8,346 bases of DNA from an uncultured Bacteroidales bacterium (GTDB taxonomy: Bacteria > Bacteroidota > Bacteroidia > Bacteroidales > Paludibacteraceae). A model generated the notes under the pieces. The model worked only from the letters and a program-made list of their open reading frames with translations. It was not told where the DNA came from and did not search any database. Below are positions 1-6,200 of the stretch, piece by piece. The position numbers were made by a program, and so were the translations under genes. Where the stretch lies: positions 1-8,346 of the forward strand of contig CALCUH010000006.1 in NCBI GenBank assembly GCA_937907165.1. The letters run 5' to 3'. The stretch's first letter is position 1, and each line of letters opens with the position of its first letter.

Positions 1-49
1 TCCAGGCCTGATGCTGATCCTTATTCTGGCAGCACTCTATACCTTTTCA
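1..49. other. Unassigned window-edge sequence beyond the truncated repeat gene
   Basis: Read on the minus strand, leucine-rich repeat similarity ends at about position 56. From there to the edge all three frames hit a stop: TGA at 47-49, and TAG and TAA further left. None of them reads like another repeat. On the plus strand one frame, open from position 2, reads hydrophobic (P-G-L-M-L-I-L-I-L-A-A-L-Y-T-F) and then S-A-E-R-L-Y-K-I-G. This loosely recalls the last membrane segment and the 'IYRIG' tail of Bacteroidetes ABC-2 type permeases. The stretch is too short to assign a gene, and I see no stop, terminator or repeat that defines it. Confidence 0.2.
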
Positions 50-559
50 GCAGAGCGCCTTTACAAGATTGGCGCATCTATTGAACATGTCGCAATAGCA
101 CCATTCCGCCAACACTGTGGCCGGCAATTCTGGTGCCGACGTCAAACTTGCGCAGCCCATAAACAAACGTTCGAAGCAATATGCGCTCGGAATTTCCGTG
201 GACTCTCCCTTGCCATCGACAAGACTCATCACACTACCGCTTGCGGCAATGGAACCTGTCATAACAAACTGGGTCCAACGATCTGTTTCCGAAAAACCAC
301 TAGGATTGTCTCCCTTGATATAAATCTTGTCACCTTTTTTCAAAGAAACAGCCGTCCTGGCCTCCATTGCTTTCCAAGAAGATCCGCCATCAAGAGAATA
401 GGAGACATCAGCACCCAAAACAGATAGCGTATCTTTATAAGCAACTGTCTGTACTGCCACCGAAGAATTGTCCGAATTAGCAGTAAAACATAGATACTTT
501 TGCGCCTGCATAAATGAAGCAGCACAAAAAAATGTTACGAGTAGTAAAAATTTATTCAT
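47..559 (-). CDS. Truncated exported BspA-like leucine-rich repeat protein (paralogue of the downstream-numbered repeat gene)
   Basis: This gene encodes 170 residues when started at the ATG at 559-557. That start gives a typical signal peptide (M-N-K-F, a hydrophobic core, then M-Q-A before Q) and follows an AAGGA-like ribosome binding site. The frame is open to an upstream ATG at 607, but that would put 16 polar residues in front of the signal peptide. After cleavage near residue 19 comes a domain of about 125 residues shared with the 697-residue neighbour: Y-L-C-F-T-A-N, then S-L-D-G-G-S-S-W, then F-V-M-T-G-S-I-A-A-S-G-S-V-M-S-L. One complete 26-residue repeat follows (C-A-S-L-T-S-A-P-E-L-P-A-T), then only the first few residues of a second (C-A-N-L-V-K-A) before L-C-stop. 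The sixteen-repeat body, cap and C-terminal tail of the paralogue are missing. No lipobox is seen, so a periplasmic or secreted product is expected. It could be a decayed copy, a recombination donor, or a short N-domain protein still in use. Its own promoter, at 643-672, is intact. The fold call is fairly sure; whether it is functional is unknown. Confidence 0.72.
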   Translation of the reverse strand: MNKFLLLVTFFCAASFMQAQKYLCFTANSDNSSVAVQTVAYKDTLSVLGADVSYSLDGGSSWKAMEARTAVSLKKGDKIYIKGDNPSGFSETDRWTQFVMTGSIAASGSVMSLVDGKGESTEIPSAYCFERLFMGCASLTSAPELPATVLAEWCYCDMFNRCANLVKALC

Positions 560-642
560 ATGATTTCCTTTTTTTACATTACACATTAGAATCGACGACA
601 CAACCATTTCATTCGCATCGTTGACATCAAATTTTCTCGTAA

Positions 643-672
643 CAAATTTATTGATTATTTTATGATTTCAAA
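643..672 (-). promoter_or_regulatory. Predicted Bacteroidetes sigma-ABfr type promoter for the truncated repeat gene
   Basis: Read on the minus strand, the -7 box is TAAATTTG at 650-643, matching TAnnTTTG. A -33 TTTG lies at 672-669, 18 bases upstream, and a second TTTG overlaps the alternative position 676-673. Transcription would begin near 636 and give a leader of about 77 bases. The match follows the known Bacteroidetes consensus; the start site is inferred. Confidence 0.6.
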
Positions 673-683
673 CAAATAACATT

Positions 684-705
684 AAAAACGAATGCGTTTC
701 ACGCA
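684..705 (-). terminator. Weak candidate intrinsic terminator of the 697-residue repeat gene
   Basis: On the minus strand a TGCGT / ACGCA stem with a GAA loop (705-693) is followed by TTCG and five T (688-684), about 30 bases past the stop codon at 734. The stem is only five base pairs, so termination may be leaky. Some read-through into the next gene is possible, although that gene has its own promoter just downstream. Confidence 0.35.
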
Positions 706-733
706 AAAAACAATTAATTACTTGTCATAAACA

Positions 734-2827
734 TTATTTTACGACCACCTTGCCTCCGTTCACCACGTAAACGCCAGCAGGGAACTCGCCGAGGTCAGTC
801 TCGCCGATTTCGTAAGAAGCCCTCTCCACGATTCGACCGCCGAGATCGCGAATTTCCGCAACACCCTTTTGTGCCGCATCGACAAATAGATGACCGTCTC
901 GAGTATAGATGTTATCCGCAGCCGTAATAAGGGTTTCCTCTCCCGACGGAGCGCTGCGCATGACCGTCCATCCCCTAGGAATATTGTCTACTCCCCGCTC
1001 ATCCCTCAAATCCTCGCAACAAACGAAAGTGCCGTTCGGAGCGACACCGCTCACCCAAGCCCCTGTGTCATAATCCCCATCCAAATCATCCCATGAGGCA
1101 ATGGCCACTTTGATGTATTCCAGATTTTCGCAATCTTTAAACATTTGGGAATAACACCCTTTCGACAAATGCAAGGAGGGCAATTCGGGCGCCTCTTTAA
1201 GGCTGACACAACCTTCGAACATGCCCGCATAACAGCCACTCTCCAACTGAGTGGCAGGCAAAGCGGGCGCTGCCGTCAGACTCACACAACCCTCAAACAT
1301 ATGGTCATAACACCCGTATACTAGGTTCATCGCAGGCAAAGCGGGCGCACTTTTAAGACCCTCGCAATGGGCGAACATGGATTTATAGCAGAAAGAATTC
1401 AATTTCGCGAGAGACAAATCGGGTGCCTCCGTCAAATTCAAACAGTTCGAGAACATCTCCGCACAGGAATAGACCGCCATCTTCGTGGCATGGATTTTCG
1501 GAGCTTCGGTCAGGCTTACGCATTTGGGAAACATGCCGTAATAACAAGTCGGCGCCAAAACTTCCGCAATTAACTCGGGTGCGGCGGTGAGTTTCTCACA
1601 ATTGGCAAACATGTAACAGTAACAATTCTCCACCAAGTCCGTAGCGGGCAAGGCAGGCGCTGCCATCAAACTTGAACATTCCTCAAACATCTCATTATAA
1701 CAAGAGGGAGCCAAGACTGTCGCAGGTAACTCATCTAGGACTTTATTTAACTTACTACAATACGAAAACATGCCGGAATAACAATTCGCCGCCAATTCCA
1801 TAGCGGGCAAAAGAGGTATTTCCGTCAACTCCGTACAATCCTCAAACATGGATTTATAACAACTTTCCGCCAAGACAGTGGCAGGCAAAGCGGGCGCTGC
1901 CGCCAATCCTGAGCATCGCGAAAACATCGATTCATAACAACTCTCCGCCAAGGAGGTGGCAGACAATTCGGGCGCTGCCGTCATACCTGAACATCCAGAA
2001 AACATCGATTTATAACAACCCTTAGCCAAGGAGTTGGCAGGCAATTTAGGCGCTCCCGACACACCTGAACATTCCGAAAACATCGATTCATAACAACCCT
2101 CCGCCAAAGTGGTGTCGGGCAGTTCGGGCGCTACCGTCAGACTTGAACATTCTGAAAACATCGATTTATAACAACCTTCCGCCAAAGTGGTGGCAGGCAA
2201 GGCGGGCGCTTCTGTCAGACTTGAACATCCCGAAAACATCGATTCATAACAACCATTAGCCAAAGTGGTGGCGGGCAAGACGGGCGCTGTTGTCAGACTT
2301 GAACATCCCGAAAACATCGATTTATAACAACTCTCCGCCAAGACGGTGGCAGGCAGTTCAGGCGCTGTCGTCAGACTTGAACATCCTTTGAAGAGGTGGA
2401 TGAAACAACTCTCCCAAGGAATCGTATCGGTTTCTCCTTTCCCGTCCAAAAGGCTCATCACACTTCCACTAGCGGAAATGGAACCTGTCATCACAAAATA
2501 ATAGTAACAATTTTTATAAGAAAAACCTCTCGGATTACTTCCTTTAAAAAGAATCTTATCTCCTTTATTGGGGAGGGGAATAATTTCTCTGGTGAGACCC
2601 TCTAACATATATTGTTTCCACGTCTCTCCTCCATCTGTGGAGTATTGGGCATTCACTAAACTCATCGTGTCGACGATCGGCAATAAACTGGTTACATCCG
2701 AATATAATTTATACGAATATATAGCTATCGATGAACTATCCTCGTTGGCTGTGAAACATAGATAGTTTCCCGCCTGCGTAAAGGATGACACGCAAAGGAT
2801 TGTCAAAAGAAATAATATTTTTTTCAT
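734..2827 (-). CDS. Exported BspA-like leucine-rich repeat protein with type IX sorting-like C-terminus
   Basis: This gene encodes 697 residues from the ATG at 2827. An alternative ATG two codons upstream (2833) would add M-F. The 2827 start is preferred because it begins M-K-K and lies 19 bases from a leader motif that sits 18 bases from the start of the paralogue. Residues 1-19 are a signal peptide ending T-Q-A before G, with no lipobox. Residues 20-147 are an N-terminal domain shared with the paralogue (Y-L-C-F-T-A-N; D-G-G-E-T-W; F-V-M-T-G-S-I-S-A-S-G). Residues 148-564 are sixteen repeats with consensus G-C-S-S-L-T-x-A-P-x-L-P-A-T-x-L-A-x-x-C-Y-x-S-M-F-x. This is the LRR_5/BspA type of solenoid, known on surfaces of Bacteroidetes and in some cases linked to adhesion. 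Residues 565-615 form a cap ending in I-P-R-G-W-T-V. The tail has D-L-G-G-R-I-V, then F-P-A-G-V-Y-V-V and a final K-V-V-V-K, the pattern of type IX secretion C-terminal sorting domains. A surface-exposed binding protein is inferred; no ligand can be named. The gene has its own promoter and stands alone between two intergenic gaps. Confidence 0.88.
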   Translation of the reverse strand: MKKILFLLTILCVSSFTQAGNYLCFTANEDSSSIAIYSYKLYSDVTSLLPIVDTMSLVNAQYSTDGGETWKQYMLEGLTREIIPLPNKGDKILFKGSNPRGFSYKNCYYYFVMTGSISASGSVMSLLDGKGETDTIPWESCFIHLFKGCSSLTTAPELPATVLAESCYKSMFSGCSSLTTAPVLPATTLANGCYESMFSGCSSLTEAPALPATTLAEGCYKSMFSECSSLTVAPELPDTTLAEGCYESMFSECSGVSGAPKLPANSLAKGCYKSMFSGCSGMTAAPELSATSLAESCYESMFSRCSGLAAAPALPATVLAESCYKSMFEDCTELTEIPLLPAMELAANCYSGMFSYCSKLNKVLDELPATVLAPSCYNEMFEECSSLMAAPALPATDLVENCYCYMFANCEKLTAAPELIAEVLAPTCYYGMFPKCVSLTEAPKIHATKMAVYSCAEMFSNCLNLTEAPDLSLAKLNSFCYKSMFAHCEGLKSAPALPAMNLVYGCYDHMFEGCVSLTAAPALPATQLESGCYAGMFEGCVSLKEAPELPSLHLSKGCYSQMFKDCENLEYIKVAIASWDDLDGDYDTGAWVSGVAPNGTFVCCEDLRDERGVDNIPRGWTVMRSAPSGEETLITAADNIYTRDGHLFVDAAQKGVAEIRDLGGRIVERASYEIGETDLGEFPAGVYVVNGGKVVVK
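1136..2386 (-). repeat. Tandem 78-bp coding repeat array, sixteen units
   Basis: The array encodes sixteen copies of a 26-residue unit. All are 78 bases except the ninth, which carries one extra codon (V-L-D-E-L-P), giving 1251 bases in total. Units 1-7 (about 1840-2386) are nearly uniform in the CY-x-SMF segment; their DNA differs mainly by GAA against AAA. Units 8-16 are more divergent. In unit 12 the usual C-Y is S-C, so the second cysteine is displaced by one residue. A seventeenth start (D-C-E-N-L) opens the capping segment. The gradient suggests that the N-terminal end expanded most recently. Confidence 0.93.
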
Positions 2828-2846
2828 AAACATAATAATGGCTTTA

Positions 2847-2855
2847 ATTACACAT
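2847..2855 (-). promoter_or_regulatory. Leader motif ATGTGTAAT shared by both repeat genes
   Basis: On the minus strand the nine bases ATGTGTAAT occur here, 19 bases before the ATG at 2827. They occur again at 586-578, 18 bases before the paralogue's ATG at 559. The rest of the two leaders is largely dissimilar. The motif could be a relic of duplication or a translational or regulatory element. Neither leader has a strong Shine-Dalgarno here, although the paralogue has AAGGA closer to its start. The sharing is seen directly; the function is unknown. Confidence 0.35.
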
Positions 2856-2927
2856 AACCGTTTTTATTATCAATAGATTATCTAAATAAAACAGTTTCTG
2901 ACCCGCTAAAATGGTTGTTCCGAATAA

Positions 2928-2958
2928 CAAAAATATAGTTTCCCGATTATATTACAAA
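2928..2958 (-). promoter_or_regulatory. Predicted Bacteroidetes promoter for the 697-residue repeat gene
   Basis: On the minus strand the -33 TTTG is at 2958-2955 and the -7 box TATTTTTG (TAnnTTTG) at 2935-2928, separated by 19 bases. Transcription should start near 2921, giving a leader of about 94 bases before the ATG at 2827. Its architecture is the same as that of the paralogue's promoter. Confidence 0.65.
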
Positions 2959-2995
2959 ATAACGATTAGTTTTATGTAATCTACCCGTCCACATC

Positions 2996-3085
2996 CCGCA
3001 TAATGCGGAATAACCTTATTCCTTTCCTGTTATCGTGGGTGTGCCGGGGGATACCCGGCTGGGATTAATAAAGGCTCCCAACGCC
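2996..3085. other. Cluster of overlapping inverted repeats in the intergenic region
   Basis: Four inverted repeats occupy about 90 bases. They are CCGCA-TAA-TGCGG (2996-3008); GGAATAA-CC-TTATTCC (3007-3022), sharing two G with the first; GCCGGG-GGATA-CCCGGC (3043-3059); and GGC-TGGGA paired with TCCCA-AC-GCC (3057-3085), which competes with the third for 3057-3059. The cluster lies between the macroglobulin terminator and the next promoter and codes for nothing visible. It is far richer in G+C than its surroundings. It could be a small structured RNA, an interspersed intergenic repeat or the remnant of a mobile element. I recognise no riboswitch family. Confidence 0.4.
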
Positions 3086-3116
3086 TGAAAAATATTCTCT
3101 GAATTTACAAAGCTCC

Positions 3117-3153
3117 GAAAAAGGGGAGACCACTTATCGCAAGCAGTCTCCTC
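3117..3153 (-). terminator. Predicted intrinsic terminator of the alpha-2-macroglobulin gene
   Basis: On the minus strand a GGAGAC / GTCTCC stem (3151-3146 with 3130-3125) encloses a two-by-two internal loop, a CTT/AAG extension and a five-base loop. It is followed by CC and five T (3122-3118). It lies about 110 bases past the stop codon at 3263. An outer inverted repeat, CTTTGTAA (3163-3170) with TTACAAAG (3105-3112), surrounds it. Confidence 0.55.
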
Positions 3154-3226
3154 TAAGACATACTTTGTAAGTTTACATTCAGTGTTAATGTGTAACTGTT
3201 TGTAAGATATAACAAATTATCGAGAC

Positions 3227-3266
3227 ATGCAAATTTTCCGAGGGTTATTTTCGGAAAATTTGTCAT
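3227..3266. other. Perfect 11-bp hairpin abutting and partly including the macroglobulin stop codon
   Basis: CAAATTTTCCG (3230-3240) pairs perfectly with CGGAAAATTTG (3252-3262) around an 11-base loop. Beyond a single unpaired base (3263), ATG (3227-3229) can pair with CAT (3264-3266), extending the stem into the TGA stop codon (3265-3263). There is no T-tract on either side, so it does not look like an ordinary terminator. A role in protecting or processing the mRNA 3' end is possible. Confidence 0.5.
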
Positions 3267-6200
3267 TCCCCAACCATAATCCGCACGCTGCTTGTGTTCG
3301 ACGAGAACTCAGGCGCGTAGAGACATTGCACGGAGGTGATACCGTTGCAGTAATCGCCGGCGTGGGTGACCCACAACGGATATTCGAAGACGTAGGTGCC
3401 CTTCGCCAGATGGTCGAAGAAGTAATACATCGCCGCATCCTTCGGAGATTGATAGTAGCCTGTGCCTTCCCTGAAACAATAGCCGGAGAACTGCTGGATT
3501 GGCTCCAAACAGCCCGCGCGTTGGTCCTTCAAAGAGACGTAATCCATGTCGCGGTCGGTGCGGAGCGTCAGACGGACCACCAGTTTGTCGCCCACCTTCA
3601 GCGTGCTCTTTTCGTTGATCGTCTTCAACACCGGCTTGCCCGCTTCACGCACCTCCTTCATCACCATCTTCTCCACATGCAAGCCCGTCTTGTTCTTCCA
3701 GACCTTATCGATATCCTCCTCAAACTGCCAATAGAGCGCTCCCCAAGAGATATTACCGCCTTGCGCGCTGCTCAACTCCACATGTCCCATGGAAGGCTTC
3801 ACACGGTCGGACTCCACGATATGCGTGAAGTAGCCCGTACCCGCTTCCGTAGTCTCCGGACGAACCTCCTCGCCTCCCATTTTGACGCTCACCTGATTAT
3901 CGTTAGAGAGCCAGTCTGAACCGCTCAACAGCAACACATTCAACGCATCCACATTAGCGATGGTGTTGCCCCAGTTCTGCGTGCGCTTCTGATTGAGCAA
4001 CCACAAACGCAACTCGTCCTGCTCCGCCTGTTTAGGATCCACCACTTCAAGCGCCTCCATGATGCGGGTGTGGGTAGAGATGGCCGCGTTATGCCAGAAG
4101 TAACCGTTCTCGTTCTTCTGCCAGAACATACCCATTTCGTCGGTCGTGGTGGAGAACTCACGGAGAGACTCCACGATACTCTTCGCCAACGCCTTGTCGC
4201 CGCCCCGCTGCGCCACGATGGCGGCAAGCGCCTTCATGTAAAGCGAGTAGCCCTTCCATTGCTCCTTAATAAGACCATAATAGAAATCATGCGCCTCCTT
4301 CGCATCGCTGACGAGGCTCACCTCAGGGAAGAGGCTCCTCACTTGGAAATAGTAGAGCAAAGAGGCGTCCACGTAAGCCACCTTCTTGTAATCCTTCGGA
4401 TGATATCTACGCAAATCGTCATACTCCCGCTTCACATCCCTATCCAAGAACGATAAGGAAGCGCGGTACTGCGCCTTGTCCAACAAAGCGTTATCGGCGA
4501 TACCCGCCTTGCGCAACCTGCCTAAGTTGTCCAATACGAAGAGGGTGATATGACGGCTCGGGTAGAAACCATGGAACCAAGTATAACCGCCTTCGGAGAG
4601 ACGGAAATCAGACATCTTATCGAACCAAAGACGGCTCTTCTCCTTCAGGTCGTTCACGTCGAAGAGCGTGGAGAGACGCTGTTTCATCTCCGTCTCGTTC
4701 TTCGCATCCATCACCCAAGGCGACTCGTTCAGCAAGACATTCTTCACATCCTGGTTCTTTTCCAAGTTGGATAGCAAAGTCTCCTTATCCTTTCCTTGTT
4801 GCTTCCAAAGTTCTATTATATTGAAAATCTTAGGATTAGATTTTGCGATATGTTCCGACATCAATGCGGAGAAATGCGCCGCCGAGTAACTGATAGCGTT
4901 CTCATGCTCCACCACCGCGGTGGAAGGCAACGCCTGCACAGCATACCAGATCGGGTTGGTGGCGAACTCCAGTTTCAGGAAGCGGGTGGAGAGGGTATTG
5001 GATTTATTCTCCACCAATTTATCAAACGTATACTCCTTCGTCTGTCCGCCGCGCACATAGAGCGGCAAAGACTGGGTCACCACCATCCTATCGGAAAGGA
5101 TAGGCAGCAAGCTCTGCTCCGCATCGGAGAAATCCTTCGCCACCGCCGTCACACGCACCAAGACCGCATCCAAGCCACGCGGCACATCCAGCGACCAAGA
5201 AACAGCCACATCCTTACCAGCCTCAACCTCAAATTTAGCGTTCTCTTCCAAGAGCACCCGCTCGCTGAGCGGATCGAGCAACTGCACCTTAGCCTTACCC
5301 GACTGACCCTTTTCAGAAAGGTTGATCACCTTAGCGGAGAGCACGCAACGGTCGCCGCGGCGCATGAAGCGAGGCAAATTAGGCGAAACCATAAAATCCT
5401 TCTGCGTCACCACACTCTGCGCGAGGGAACCGTGGAATAGATTCTTCGTATGCGCCAACGCCATGAAATTCCAACGGGTGAGACTTTCCGGCATCTCGAA
5501 AGAGAGTTGCACGTTACCGTCCTTGTCGGCATAGAGTTGCGGGTAGAAAAATGCAGTCTCCGCAAAGTTGGAGCGCACCTTCACCTCCTCCGCATCGGCA
5601 GAAGGAGACTCCGCGCCATTCTCTTCGGGTTCGGGTGACATCGGAGCAGCTTGCTTCGCGACGATAGCGCTTTCGTCCATATCCGCCACAGCAGACTCTT
5701 CCACCGCAATCGCATCGTCCATTACCATCAACAACGGGTCAGCACCAGGTTGACCCATTTTAGCGAAACCATTAGAGGCGGCATACCTCATTCTTCCTCC
5801 ATATTTTCTGCCATTCACATCAATGAACCTATCAAAGAACCAAGAAGCGTTGAAATGGTAACTCTCGGCACCATAATAATTGAAAGAACCCTTCGTCCAA
5901 GAACATTTGTTCCATGACTTAAAGCCCACATTGCGGAAATAACTTGAGATGGAATGCCAATCATGAGAACTGATCAAATCCAAGGAGGCGTCGTACATGG
6001 CGGCCAAGACCTCCACCTCCATCTCCTTCGGAACGGTAATGGTCCACGTCTCCTTAGAGCCCGGCAACATCTTATCCCTAAAGACGGCAAGCTGCATCGG
6101 AACACTTCTAGATTCCTCTTTTTTACGGATTCGCATCTCCTCGCTATAAAGCCGTCCATCATACACCATGAAAAAACGAACCATCTTCACCTCCCCGTTA

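Noticed and set aside
11..427. Plus-strand gene of 138 codons from the hydrophobic segment at the left edge
   Set aside because: Everything beyond about position 80 is antisense to the conserved N-terminal domain of the repeat paralogue. Only the first 78 bases might belong to a real gene fragment.
1136..2386. CRISPR-like regular repeat
   Set aside because: The 78-base periodicity is entirely within an open reading frame and encodes a leucine-rich repeat, with no unique spacers.
2996..3085. Known riboswitch such as cobalamin or TPP
   Set aside because: I could not find the conserved core motifs of these classes on either strand, and the cluster lies upstream of the predicted promoter rather than in the leader.
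3227..3919. Plus-strand open frame of 230 codons
   Set aside because: It lies antisense to the conserved C-terminal domain of the macroglobulin gene, is rich in His, Arg and Leu as expected from antisense reading, and resembles no family.
4796..5440. Plus-strand open frame of 214 codons
   Set aside because: It is antisense to the A2M and thioester-like domains, with no ribosome binding site and shadow-like composition.
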